A stretch of 64,000 nucleotides of DNA from Hermodice carunculata (Eukaryota; Annelida; Polychaeta; Eunicida; Amphinomidae). Positions 10,979 to 22,894 of this stretch are shown piece after piece; the first letter of the stretch is position 1, and every line of letters begins with the position of its first letter. The notes under the pieces are model-generated. The model did no database searches. It had not been told where the DNA came from and was given only the letters and a program-made list of their open reading frames with translations. Location: assembly GCA_964020975.1 (NCBI GenBank), contig OZ026619.1, positions 7,653,678 through 7,717,677 on the forward strand, given 5' to 3'. The position numbers and the translations under genes are program-made.

Positions 10979-11798
10979 TTTGAGTGTCCATTCTTCAGAT
11001 GCATCAGTCACTTGTGGTAATACCCTACAAAATAGGAGCATTTTTATTTGACACAAGTTTCGTATGCCAGTTTCGAAAAAATGGAGTTTATGGTTAACTG
11101 ATCAAGAGATACCAAGTGTGATAGGAGTTTGTGTTTTCCATTTTTTTTAATTACCTTCCGCAATGAAAGTGTAGATGTGTGGTGTCTGTTTGAGCAGTAT
11201 ATGTAGCTTGATACACATTCCACTTTGTGCACATCATTAGTTTTGTAAAAACATTTAATGTACATTCAGTGATTAAAAGCAACTTGTGCTGTGTGCAAAC
11301 ACAGTGTAAAAGAGCACACTTTAAACAGTTTGAGTGACATGGATGGCTAAGACAGAGTGGGTGATATTTGGGAGGCCATTGTTGAAAATGCTGTTTGTTT
11401 TTTTCATGCAACACATATAAGTAGGATTTTGCAGCTGTTCTCCATTGTCTGAGCTGACTGTGATCATAACCTGTGGGCTTACAGTTCTCATGTCCAATCC
11501 ATATGTACCTGTGTGGGCCAAACCACTTCAAAGGCATATTGATATGATTATGGCCAGTCCGGGCACACATGGTCATGTCCAGTCCTTGGGCATGTGGATG
11601 TGGGTGTGGTCGGTCTGTAGAGTGATATGGATGTGGGATTGACCAGTCCAGGAGTACACAGGTTGACACTACATGCTGCTTTGTGCACAGATCCTTGTTT
11701 ATTCAGGTTTACAAAATAAATTTGTTTGCCACCTAAAAAAAACTGATCTTTTGTGTTGGTTGTCTGTTCTTCCATGTAAGTGTAGCCTGTGTTTGACT
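10979..11798. other. no gene seen
   Basis: A 172-codon minus-strand frame (11,151-11,669) crosses this stretch, but its sequence shows no domain, membrane segment or splice sites. I treat it as chance. Confidence 0.4.
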
Positions 11799-12090
11799 TG
11801 TCAGGCGCCAAGGCTTTGTGGTGTGACAGTAACTATGAACCCTGTCAGGCCCCAAGGCTTTCTGGTGTGACAGTAGCAGTGAACCCTGTCAGGCCACAAG
11901 GCTTTGTGGTGTGACAGTAGCAGTGAACCCTGTCAGGCCCCAAGGCTTTGTGGTGTCATGGTAGCAGTGAACCCTGTCAGGCCCCAAGGCTTTGTGGTGT
12001 GACGGTAGCTGTGAACCCGGTTGATCCCAAGGCTTTCTGGTGTGACGGTAGCTCTGAGCCCTGTCAGGCCAAAAGGCTTTGTGATAAGGC
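11799..12090. repeat. minisatellite, 44-bp unit, six to seven copies
   Basis: The unit contains GTCAGGCCCCAAGGCTTT, GTGGTGTGACAGTAGC and AGTGAACCCT. Copies start at about 11,800, 11,845, 11,888, 11,932, 11,977, 12,020 and 12,062. The last copy is cut off exactly where a LINE fragment begins. Confidence 0.85.
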
Positions 12091-12091
12091 A

Positions 12092-13343
12092 ATACAAAAC
12101 AGAGACTTGGGAAATTCAAAATTGCAGAGGGTAGAGAGCATCCGATTGAAATTGGAGAGGTAGATGAATATGAGTGCCTTGGGGTAAAGATAAAAGCAAC
12201 AGGCAAAGGTATGTTCAGGTGCCATATTCAAAAGATAAAGCAGGTGAACTGTACAGAGGGAATGATAAAAGGTACAGCAGTAAATAGTTCTAATGGGGCA
12301 TTCATAGCTCGAGTACAGTGGGATAGAGTAACAATACCAGGAATGCTATATGGCACAGATGTTATCACAGTAAATCGGGGATATCCAGGGTATGGGGAAA
12401 GCACAGAATGAAATGGGGAAAATGGATTCCGGGAGCACCGCCATGTGCAGCAAAAGAAGCAATCTTGGAGGGGAATTACAATGGAATATAACTGACAGAA
12501 TTGCCAAAGCCAAGAGGATCTACTGGGGATATCTACAATCAGTAAGTGATGACAGGTGGTGCAGAAAAATATATAATGAAGTTGTTATGGAGGAGACAAG
12601 ATGGGTCAAAGACATAGATACGTTAGCAGAAAGGTATGAATTGAGCAGTTATGATGTTGAGTATTGGAACACATACAGACAGAAGGATAGAAAAAATACT
12701 ACAGAGTGTGGGAAAAAAAAGTATCCTAAATGCATACAAGGATTTGGACAATACAAAGAAAAGTACATGCTGGGATGGAGGGAAGGGATCCAAACTATGT
12801 TCTAGAGTAGAGCAGGGGGTATCAATTTAGAGAAGATAGAAATGGACTTCAGGGCTGCAATTTAAAGTATAGAGTTTGTTCATAAGTGGCAGATGAGACC
12901 ACAGACCATTGGCTGATATGGTGTGATGCATATAAGAGAGATGAGGGAAAGTATGTTTAGGGAATAGCAGAATGAGGATTATAACTGTAACAGCTTAGAG
13001 GAAGTGCAGCGCTCGGAAGAGCACGTGGCATGGAATTTAGGTTTGACAGGAGGTTTACCAGATGGAAAGAAAGGGGTCAGATCTGTACAGCACTTCCTGG
13101 TAGGGTGCTGGGAGAAAGGAAATGAAATGTTACAATTTGAAGTGAACAGAATTAATTAGAATGACAAGTTTTGGGAAGGAAAGGGAAAGGTGGTAGCCCT
13201 TATCAGGGCTAACACAACTGTGCACAGGAGATGGAGAATGCTTGAGCCTTAGAGGCGGGGATAGGGTCAGAGGCAAAGTTTTTTCCCAGCCATCTGTATC
13301 AGCAATGATACAGGACAGCTGCAAATAAGCGGAGTGCTACAGG
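12092..13343 (+). mobile_element. 5'-truncated LINE (non-LTR retrotransposon), C-terminal end only
   Basis: Translation in shifting frames gives the end of a LINE ORF2. IEIGEVDEYECLGVKI matches the Y-x-YLGV segment that follows the reverse transcriptase domain, followed by VTIPGMLYGTDVI (the usual PS-LYG-E) and a basic helical region. Near 12,980-13,130 EEVQ..EHVAW and SVQHFLVGCWE recall the C-terminal knuckle (C-x2-C ... HFL--C). Reading requires at least one frame change near 12,400 and there are in-frame stops after 12,800, so it is dead. It ends directly in a (GAT)n-(ATT)n tail. The fragment starts inside a 44-bp minisatellite. I cannot name the clade. Confidence 0.65.
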
Positions 13344-13411
13344 ATGATGATGATGATTATTATTATTATTATCATTATCATTATTGTTTTTATTATTATT
13401 ATTATTATTAC

Positions 13412-13459
<48 letters not shown>
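13344..13459. repeat. (GAT)n-(ATT)n microsatellite, tail of the LINE
   Basis: The repeat begins GATGATGATGATG at the end of the LINE and changes to ATT units, with a few TATC and TTTT interruptions. Position and direction fit the repeated 3' tail used by several LINE clades, later expanded by slippage. The poly-Tyr frame is a by-product. Confidence 0.8.
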
Positions 13460-13460
<1 letters not shown>

Positions 13461-13469
13461 CATTTGTTG

Positions 13470-14870
13470 ATGATGGACCCCTTCTCAGTGGCAGAAGGTC
13501 CATCAGGCAGACGTTAGGTCTGCAAGATGAAGGCTGTGAGATGCGGAGGTGCCTTGTGATCATGAGGCCTTGGTGCCTCATGAGGGGGCCACTGGTCCTC
13601 AATTCAAAGCTCGCAGTCCAGGCCCAATCCTGAACCAGTTTGGCTAGGCCTCACAGCTAGGCCTAACCTGGTCCTAGAATCAAGGCTCATCCTTGAATTG
13701 AGGCCACAGTTGGGGTGGATGGGGTGACCAGTCAGGCCTGGCCTCTCATCCAGACTCAGACTGGTCCTTGAGGCTCGTCCTCGAATTGAGGCCCCCTTGG
13801 GGTATATGAGATCTACCACTGATTCTCCAAGGAAAGTGGTTTGGGGTTTTCGTGCTAGGGTCCTCTCTACTTCACAGTAGCTCTTTCAAGCAGATCTGTG
13901 GTGAGTGGCTCCTCCCAGCCTGTTCCTCATGCTGCTGGCTGTGCGTCAGTAACCAGGCCACAGAATGGACCTTGGTGATCACTTGTACAGAGTCCAACAA
14001 GAAGGAAAGGAAACTGGCTATGCCTGCAGGTTGAGCCGGGATCGTGCCTTCAACATCATTGCTTCCTGCTGCTCCACCTGGGGAAGCTGCGCTGTCCACA
14101 TGGAGGGTTCTGCCTAAATGCTGTTGAGCAAAATGGAGGCTATGCTTTCCATTTTCAGTAAACATTTGGTGAGGTTGGAATGCTTCCCTTCCTCTGGGGA
14201 GCATGTGAGCTTTCCTCCTTTTTCTACCTGTTCCAAGATGCCAGGCCTCGCTTTTGACAGCGGTGCTGAGTTGTTGGAGGTGGCTGCACCTAAGATGGCT
14301 AGTGTAGTTGAGGCGGTGGCCTCCATTGAGCCTACGGTGATGGTAGTGGCTGGTTCTGGCCCTTCCGAGGCTGAGCCCTCCAACCATATGGTAGTCCTTG
14401 GTGGAGAGGACTCCAGCATCACGGTGACATGGGGGGGGGGATGAGTTGGCATTGTGGCTGCTGTCTCTCCATCCTCCTTTCCCTAGTTACAAGCGTTTGC
14501 ACACCTTCCATGGGAACAAGAAGAGGAAGAGGAGGCACCGTCACTTTTCTTCTCTGGATGGAAATGTGAGGTGCCAGAACCAGGGCTTGGCTGCTTCACT
14601 TTCTGAGTCTAAGCCTGGACCTAACTCGGAGGCCCTGCTTCCTGATGGTGGATGGAATGGTCACAGATTGATGCTCCCTGTCGCTAGCCCCACTGCCAAG
14701 AACGTTCCTGTGGAGACGGCATCTCCTTGGTCTGTCCCTTCCCCAATGGAGGTTGATCCTGCAGTCGATCAGCCTTCCTTTGGGGGGGGGGGTCACCTCA
14801 ATGGGGCATCTGGTGGCAGTCTGGGGAACTTGAGCCTACTCCTGCAGAGGCAGATATATTAAATGGTATA
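13470..14870 (+). mobile_element. GC-rich retroelement fragment, gag-like (perhaps DIRS family)
   Basis: This block is clearly richer in G+C than its surroundings. It reads on the plus strand through low-complexity Pro/Ser/Ala/Glu-rich protein segments, including KRLHTFHGNKKRKRRHRHF followed by acidic and Ser/Pro-rich sequence. Such composition is seen in gag-like proteins of DIRS-type elements, which would make it kin to the element at 56-63 kb. No polymerase part is present. It is broken and incomplete; family assignment is tentative. The first 350 bp hold two internal repeats around TTGAATTGAGGCC. Confidence 0.35.
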
Positions 14871-17800
14871 ATCTTCAGGTATTTTACATCAAAGTAATAA
14901 TGAGACCAATGAAAACCCTGATAATCTACATATACTAGAGCACCATCCAAAGGGAAAAAAATGACCAACATGCCTTCCAAATCCAGAATTTTTAATGCGT
15001 TTCAATAGTTCGTATATATAAGCTCCACACAAAAAAAAACAGTGCCTTGTTTAACCCCGTAGGAGCAATTAAATAGTTCTGCAATGGCATTTCCAAAACG
15101 GCATTTACACATTGATTAGTAAATATTTCAAGTGATAATCTACATGTAGCTGGACATAAGCCTCGTGTAATCATGAGTCAAATAATTTGACATGCTGGAC
15201 CCTATCAAAGGGTCTCGTAACATCTACAGATAAAAAATTGCATCGTGTTGCTGTGTGTTATACTAATTTACACATTCGAAATGTTCAAGCGTAAACTGTG
15301 CTGTTGAAATATCCGATTTGAATTCAAAATGCAAATCTTACGAGTTTAGTACCACGAAAATTTTGCTAAGAATTATCAAGTCGAGAGGTTCACCCAGAAT
15401 GCTGACGAGGGCAATACCTCTTTAATCACTCACACGTCCGTTTGTTTTGTGAGGTAAGATTTAAAGATACACGTAAGAAAATTTCAGGGGCATAGCCGTC
15501 TTACCATATCATTGTGGTAAATAGTAACGAGAAATAAACTTGCGGTGCTTGGGTTCTCCGTACAATATTGTCACAAAAATGCCTAAGAATGTCATGCTGT
15601 CCTGATTTCTTGTATTTCATTGCCGAATTACTACTCTTTACCGGTGCAGACAAAGCAGGGTTGTTACATATTATCTATTGACGCTCAAAACTCACCGGGG
15701 AAAGCTGTTGACTCAGTCCAAAATGTGGCGCTGAAAGAGGTAATGGTATAACACGCAGCTTAGTTTAACAACGTGAGTTATTTTCATTGATTATTGCGAA
15801 TTTGAAAAATTACATACGAGTACGAAGACAATTTAGACCCCAGAATAACCCCCCCCCCCCCCAAATTGCACCATTTTGTTTGTCTTTTCAACATTTCCCG
15901 CCGTTGTTCTGTTTTGCACTCTGCGTGCTGGCAACACATACACGATATATATGCATGTATATGGTATTGGATTCAGGGTCTCAAATGTTTAGCAGCCATG
16001 TAGTATGCATTGCAAGATATTACACATAATCAATCAAAGATGGAATTGTTCAAAGACGTGGTCCATGCAAGTTGTATATGTCTTTCCAACAGCACCCAAC
16101 TTCCTGCAAATCCATGGACGAGCTCCCGATTCAGCTGGCTGGAACTTCAGCCTGTTGAAGAGCTCGGACACACTTGGTGGGACTGTGACAATGGTGCACT
16201 GATAATGCGTCATGAACCAGTATCCAGGGCACACCATGTCTTGGAGCTTATTAGGTTGTCGACAATCTGCTGTCAGCTACATGCATAAGCCGACGTTTCT
16301 ACCTTGACAGCATCTGGTAGCCATCACAGAAGACCACAATCATTTTAATGAACTGCATGTAAAGATCAGAACTTTGCTCCGTTTTGGAAGATCTAAAGAT
16401 CTAGGAAAGTCTCGTTTCGAGACCCGTAGCATATACAAGTTTTGAAGCGTATACGTATGAGGTTTTTTCCTCCACCGAGACCATTCCGTTTTTGTAGTAA
16501 TTCATTGAGCAGAGGTAACTTTTGCAAATAATCGTATTCAAAATTAATGTTGAAAAGTCCATAAAAACGGGGCTTTGAATTTGATACATCATTTCTCAGG
16601 TTTCGTCACCACCATAATCATAGCTTTAGTATACCTACGCGAAAATTTTGTGTAGAAGCAAGCTTTACAAGTAAGAACTTACAATATTTAACATGGCAGT
16701 CAGCAGGGACTTGACGTGGTGGTGTAACGCCCATAGAGAGCACGTGGCTGAGGCCCAGCAATAGGCAATGGTGCCATTGTAAAAATGATTGTTGTAAAGC
16801 AAGCTAAACATACTCATGTAACAGTAACAAAATTCTATGACCACATTAGAGAGTAAGATATATATATACATTTTATTTTTGGTTAAATATACATGTTGTA
16901 CACATTAAAAATCCATGCGTACATTTCATTAAATATAATGCTTCAACAATTATTTCATTGTTCACATTGGGAACCTGTATATACATGACAATTATTTCTC
17001 ATATTTTATCAACACCATTATAATTTCTTTATCTGTATATACACTCGTCTTTTGAAAGCCCTTCATTTTCCACAAGTTAAAGATGTCATTATGCAGGACA
17101 CTTTGTCTCAACATCACTCAGAATATCATCATCCCAGGTACTTTGCCTCATTGGCTTGATCAGTGGGATCTTTCCTGTGTGGACGGCGGTCTTTCGCGCC
17201 TGTCAGCTCAGGCGCATGTTCTTCAGAGGGAGGGAGGGTCGGCGGAATGTCTGCGGGCTCCGATAGGCTTTTGCACGGACTGTCAGCCCTCCCTGGGAGC
17301 GATAATTTTAACGTGAGACGGTTTCCAACTTTCTAACTTTTTCGGGGCTTAACGGCCTCTTGGTAATCTTTTTTTCTTAGTCTAATGATATATAATGTCC
17401 AGAAGTTTCATGGAAACACCAGAAAGTACAAGTATTCCCTGCTGCTCCAGTTAAAACTTGGCTCTCTGATAGCATTTAATGATTTTATTTGGATCCGTAC
17501 TTGTACACGCACATTTGTATGTCTGCGTGGTTGGTAAATTACCATTTAATTTCAGTGGTGTATTTTGCATGTTGTATAGTCCTACTGTGCAGGCTATCAT
17601 TATCTTAATTTGTAGCATTTCAATGTACTATTTCCATTACACCCAGGGTTTCAAGTATGTTGACATTCCGTATTAACAGAGAAGCGAATCTTGCATTCAT
17701 TGTAGCATGACCATAACGGGCCATCATAAGACTTATCTCAGGAATGAAGTGGTCTTATTGTAGCCAACCAAACTGCAGATGACAAGCGTGTGTGGTCGTA

Positions 17801-18261
17801 TTGTATCCATACATTGCAATCATGGTGAGTGGTGCCCTTTGCAATGTACTCATTTGGACGCAACCTACGGGTAAAGTCTGTGTGTCATAACGGACTAGGA
17901 AATGAAAAGCGCCTAACATCAACCTTGCGGGTGAGCCTCACTTCATTTTGCACTCCCCCCCCCCTCCCTCCCAAAAAAAGGCGGACTTCACCCGGCTCTG
18001 TATATTTGCACAGACTGAGCCGGAAGTCATATGAAATCTACAACGGTGTGGTCAGAATATTTCCAGATAAATTGCATAAAATTGATTCAGATACAGATGC
18101 CTAATTATCAACTAGCAGCCGGAAATTGTACCAAATTTTCATAGAACCATAGCAAATCCACCCTCGTTAAACTTAAACGGTTTGCCATGTACATGCGGTT
18201 GCAAGAATAAATATGGACTAGTTTTGCATTTTTACCTTGAAACGATACTTGCCGAATAAAA
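14871..18261. other. no supported gene
   Basis: Mostly AT-rich sequence. A GC-richer patch at 17,080-17,320 carries a 77-codon plus frame and ends in GTGAGA, and 16,034-16,237 holds a 67-codon minus frame. Neither matches a family I know. A poly-C run sits at 15,849-15,862 and another at 17,956-17,966. Confidence 0.35.
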
Positions 18262-19202
18262 CTGCTGCCTATCAACGTACTTCTCTGACCACAATATTGT
18301 ATGTACTTCTCTGACCACAATATTGTATGTTCTTCTCTGACCACAATATTGTATGTACTTCTGTGACCACAATATTGTATGTACTTCTCTGACCACAATA
18401 TTGTATGTTCTTCTCTGACCACAATATTGTATGTACTTCTCTGACCACAATATTGTGTGTGCTTCTCTAATCACAACGTTGTATGTACTTCTCTGACCAC
18501 AATATTGTATGTACTTCTCTGACCACAATATTGTATGTTTTTCTCTGACCACAATATTGTATGTACTTCTCTGACCACAATATTGTATGTTCTTCTCTGA
18601 CCGCAATATTGTATGACATGAAATTTTACAAGCTTCTTAGCCGATACCACTTTAGGTATTTCTGTTTTTATCTTTTCTACAGAAGCCTTTTTAAACCTGG
18701 AGAAGTGGCCAAAGGACCCGGATGCCCCCACCTATCATTGCCGCCATCAGCATTGGTAAGAATATAGCATATAACTGGTGTAAGACTCCAAACATATTGG
18801 GAGATGGATAATAATTATACAAATGTAACTTACATGACACTTGCATCTTCAAAACTGTTTTTGACAATATATTACCCATAATATGTAAACCAGTCTCAAC
18901 TTCAATAAGAGCTGTTGTTTCTGATTTCTCAAATAATTGATCGCTAAAATTGATGTTTTTTCTAGGCAACAGCATTATTCAGAACACTGGCAGCGTTTGG
19001 GATGGAAAGCGGTTGACTTAGTCTATACATTGTAAATTCATGTTCAATTAGTTAAAGAACATGCATGTTTGATATAGTGTGTAGACAAGGCAGCAGTACA
19101 CTCGTGACAGAGGATTAATTACCTTAGTTGGAGATGTTAGGTACTGTTTTAAACTCTGCACATACAATATTATGGTCAGAGAAGTACGTTGATAGGCAGC
19201 AG
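18262..19202. mobile_element. inverted-repeat-bounded element carrying a minisatellite
   Basis: A 41-bp sequence at 18,262-18,302 (CTGCTGCCTATCAACG ... CAATATTGTAT) is repeated in reverse complement at 19,162-19,202 with one mismatch. The left copy runs on into a 26-bp tandem array, while the right copy is a single unit. The whole is 941 bp with no long coding frame outside the array. No clear target duplication is visible at the ends. It could be a MITE-like DNA element or an inverted copy event. Confidence 0.6.
18277..18616. repeat. minisatellite, 26-bp unit, about 13 copies
   Basis: The unit contains ACTTCTCTGACCACAATATT followed by GTATGT, with very little divergence. Three units (78 bp) equal 26 codons, so three minus-strand frames stay open (YIQYCGQRSTYNIVV); they are by-products. 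Each unit contains the palindrome ACAATATTGT. Confidence 0.9.
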
Positions 19203-19336
19203 AGTCTGGACAGATGAATATCTTTCATAATGAATACTAGGTCAAGTGTGGATCCACTGGTGTGAGTAGGGCACTGTAAAAACTAAATATAATTGTCCAG
19301 ATTGGTCAGTAATGTGTTGTAATTAGAAATCTGATA

Positions 19337-20530
19337 AGCCTAACCTCGAATCAACATTTTCATTAATTAATGATTAATTAACGCGGAATAATGAATCCAA
19401 GAGGCAAACAAAACCCCAGGTGCAAATCTTTATATGCTGATTTGTGTTCCCATCATGTTCACACCTACTTCAAATACTTTTTGATATACATGCGACACAA
19501 GTCTGACAAGCCTAACATCGACTCAACATTTCCCTAAGTTAATTAATGATTAATGATTAATTAACACTGTATAACTAATCCAAGAGACAAACAAAACCCC
19601 AGGTGCACAACTTTTAATATTGATAGATGTTTCCTCAAATACTTTTTGAGATATATCCGACACAAATGTGACAAATTTAATGTCAGTCAAGATTTTCCCT
19701 AATAAATGATTAATTAAGACAAAATAATAAATCCAAGAGAGAAAACCCCTGATGAACACTTTCATATATTGATAGATGCTTCCACAAAGTTTCACGGTTG
19801 AAGCTCAAATACTTTTTGAGATACATGCGACACAAATGTGACAAGTCTAACGTCGAATCAACATTTTGCCTGTTAGTTAATGATTAATTAAGACTGTATA
19901 ATAAACCCAAGAGACAAACAAAACCTCAGGTGCACGCCTTCGTTATAAAAATGAAGTCTATCTCTGTTGTTGTCATTGGCATGTAACAGCACGGTTGTTG
20001 GTATGCATTTTTCATGACGTCGCTATCGCGACCTCATGAAAAAAATACCTACCAACAACCGCGCTGTTACATGCCAATGACAACAACAGAGACACTTCAT
20101 TTTTTATATTCATATTCATATTAACATTAATACTAGAATTAAATTTGTCATGAATATTTATGCGTAAAAGTTTTGAAAGCCACTGCTAAGGACCTTTTGT
20201 TTATCAGTGGGAGGAGCTATGGGTGTGGCCAGCCGCTTGTACCATAACAAAGTGGGCACTAGCACGTGCCGTGCTGTACATGATGTTACCATCCACTGAT
20301 GAAAACAAAATTTGTCCCTATTCTTTGAATGCTAACAAAAAGTCCGAATGTAAATATATATTGATAGATGTTCCCACAAAGTTTTTATGGTAGTACCTCA
20401 AATGTATGGAGATATGCGCGACACAAATGTGACAATTTTAATGTCGGACGGACGAATGGACAGACGGACGAACGAACGGATGGACAGACAAGGGCAAATC
20501 TATATGCCTCCCCCGGTGGGGGCATAAAAT
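19337..20530. repeat. array of about 170-bp units ending in a GGACGGACGAA tail
   Basis: Units start near 19,337, 19,510, 19,678 and 19,847 and contain TAACATCGAATCAACATTTT, TTAATGATTAATTAA, ATCCAAGAGACAAACAAAACCCC, AGGTGCA and CAAATACTTTTTGAGATA, then GCGACACAAATGTGACAA. A last partial unit resumes at about 20,340 after an inserted hairpin segment. The array ends in GACGGACGAATGGACAGACGG and CCTCCCCCGGTGGGGGCATAAA, a palindromic end widely seen in marine invertebrate repeats. Confidence 0.8.
19944..20111. repeat. long hairpin, arms about 70 bp
   Basis: ATAAAAATGAAGT..ATCTCTGTTG at the left mirrors CAACAGAGACACTTCATTTTTTAT at the right, with matching internal parts (CATTGGCATGTAACAGC against GCTGTTACATGCCAATG). 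The loop near 20,017-20,033 contains the smaller palindrome GTCGCTATCGCGAC. The hairpin interrupts one unit of the 170-bp array, so it was inserted after the array formed. Confidence 0.85.
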
Positions 20531-21459
20531 ATTCGTCACTGTTTTGTATAGTAAATCTGCTTATTACAGTAATCTAGGATAGGTCCTGGGTCCTGCTGTC
20601 TATGTTTTCTGTTATCAATGGCATCAAACTTAAAGATACCAACTCCTGGTTAGGCTCAGCATAAAGATATACAGCATAATCTCTATGGGCTCAGTAACCA
20701 TTCGCTCTTCCCATCCTGGTCACATAAATGGTGATTTCAAACGAAATAGTTCTAACAGTAAATAACGCTTGGTTTTCTTTACGTTGTAATATCTGTCATA
20801 CCCATCCGTTGAGCGTTTTGTGAAACACCTGATAGGATAACAATTAACATTAATTTTCTAATGAAAATGTATATACTAGATCTATAGTAATGTGGCAGAA
20901 CAATTTCTGGACTGGTATCCAAGCACATTAGCACAATTTAATATTTGAATTTCAAAGTGGAAGCTCTTCATCACGCTACTGCGGTTCGCTTATCAAACTT
21001 TAAAATGGAGTGTCTTGATATTAATTTACAATGATTGATTGTCTCACCAACTGAAAAGGTGAAGTACAATATACAATTCGCCCCCAACGTTCAGCACTGT
21101 TGCATCCCGAATATATTGGACGATTGTACCCACCATATTTAATGAGATCAGCGTACAATCCTGGATTAAAGTGTGTTCACTACGATGATTTAAAATAAAA
21201 ATGTATATACCAAATATCATACCTCTGGTTTTGCGTTTATTTATTTATTGTTTTATTTCAGCTGACTCGCCAGTCAACTGAGTTTTCACGATTAGCAGCA
21301 GTCCGTTGCGCATCCATCCGTTCAAAATTGCACATGCATCTTTTTAAACACCATTGACCGGATCCTATTAAAACTTCCTGGGAATGTTCCTTGGATGGGT
21401 CTCTGCCAAGCTGGTTCACATCGCCATGCTCCAACTGTTCACATCGCCATGCTCCAACT
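20531..21459. other. no gene seen
   Basis: AT-rich sequence with no exon or RNA gene supported. A 21-bp direct duplication (CATCGCCATGCTCCAACT) lies at 21,419-21,460, directly before the microsatellite. Confidence 0.4.
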
Positions 21460-21638
<179 letters not shown>

Positions 21639-21734
21639 ACAGAAAGTCCCAATTTTTTCTCTGATATTGCACGGGACAATAGGCTCCAAAATTGCACAGG
21701 AGCACTTTTCTATATGCCTACATGTAGAACTTCC

Positions 21735-21740
21735 TTTATT
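21735..21740 (-). promoter_or_regulatory. candidate polyadenylation signal for the CCP gene
   Basis: AATAAA on the minus strand lies about 650 bp past the stop of the CCP gene at 22,391. A weaker ATTAAA lies at 21,982-21,987. Either could end the transcript; the sequence alone does not decide. Confidence 0.3.
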
Positions 21741-22390
21741 CAACAGGTGGCACTGCGAGTTTTGTCTATCTAGCTGAGCCATATGTGATGGGGGTGGGGG
21801 CGGGTACGGGGAGATCATACTAGTGTTGGTGCACTGCAGTGCTACCAATCATTTAAAAGTACAGGCCCTGAACATAATGAGAGCTGTATGACCACCTGGG
21901 AGGAGCCCAATGAATGCTCATTTAATTTTCAAGCCCAGCAGTATATCTGTGGAGTGACATACGATGAAATAGCATCCTGTTTTTAATGTTTCAGCCAATG
22001 TAAGCATATTCCTCATGTTTACACTTTAAATTTAAATGAAATAAGTCTTCAGCTACATGGGAATACATGATTTAGCATGCTGGAGACACAATAAAAAGAA
22101 TATTATACATGTAGGCAGAAGGTCAGCCTTTGTGCAGCTGTCATGACAATACTGTTTTTATAAACAAATTATAAACCGTTCAGTTACACCCTTATCATAG
22201 AACTTTAACTTTAAGCTGTATCTGCCATCTTGTGGGTGCCAATGTGACTTAAATATACAGGAAAACAAAAACACTTTGATAAAATCAGACACTCTGCTAC
22301 AACCACACAATACACAAATATGTAAAACATAAGTATTTCAACAATTGGGTTCTAGCACAAGATGGGTGCAACTAGCTTTGGTTTCATTTT

Positions 22391-22599
22391 TTAATTTGAT
22401 AAAGGTCTGACACGGCGTTGCATTGGCTTCGGGTGGCGTGTTGACTGATAAAGTCCCTTGAGTTGCATGCCCAGAGTTAGAATGTCTATCACAGCCACGA
22501 GAAAGAGTAGACCTGATATAACACCAATTGCAACGGCACCAATTGTGTGTGAATTCTTTGCTTCTTCTGGCTCTATTTCCTTTTTCGTCCGTTGAGCAG
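22391..22599 (-). CDS. last exon of the CCP gene: membrane segment and cytoplasmic tail
   Basis: After the acceptor TTTTCATTCCAG the exon completes an Ala codon and encodes 69 residues to TAA. A charged juxtamembrane stretch (AQRTKKEIEPEEAK) leads into a hydrophobic span of about 24 residues, from IGAVAIGVIS to VAVIDILTL. A basic tail of about 26 residues follows, with one Tyr (GLYQST) and RRVRP near the end. This makes the product a type I membrane protein. The short basic tail has no recognisable ITAM, ITIM or NPxY. The ATG at 22,645 lies in the intron and is not the start. Confidence 0.85.
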
Positions 22600-22894
22600 C
22601 TGGAATGAAAATGGGAGTGAGTTGTTCTCTATGAAAGATAGGCAACAGTGCTAAATCGTTACAAAGATTTCCACAGGTATCTGTTTCTTACTTTTGCCTG
22701 CAATGAATACTTAAACCAACGGTAAAACCTCTGTCCAGTGATTAGCTCATGTTAATTGTATGACCAGACTGGAAGACCTTCCAAATACAAGAAGGAAGGT
22801 TCGATGCTCATGTTCATCTTAACACCGTTAAGATTTGCCAAATAGTACTTTTGATGCCCGCATGTTTATGGCACTTGTACTGTTCAGTAATAAT

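Noticed and set aside
11151-11669. 172-codon minus frame
   Set aside because: His/Pro-rich irregular sequence without domain, signal or splice context; probably chance.
13334-13633. Poly-Tyr protein
   Set aside because: Translation of the (ATT)n tail of the LINE.
16034-16237. 67-codon minus frame (MVCPGYWFMTHYQC ...)
   Set aside because: It lies past the end of the CCP gene in intergenic DNA, has no domain pattern and no supporting neighbours.
17083-17316. 77-codon plus frame in a GC-richer patch
   Set aside because: No domain recognised; a GTGAGA follows, but no partner exon is seen.
18277-18616. CRISPR-like appearance of regular repeats
   Set aside because: Units are directly tandem with no unique spacers, and the DNA is animal.
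18232-18731. Three overlapping repeat-protein frames (YIQYCGQRSTYNIV)
   Set aside because: They arise from a 26-bp minisatellite read in three frames.
22600-22645. Upstream ATG as a separate small gene for the membrane exon
   Set aside because: The codons before 22,599 lie upstream of a good acceptor and the exon joins in phase to the CCP exons.
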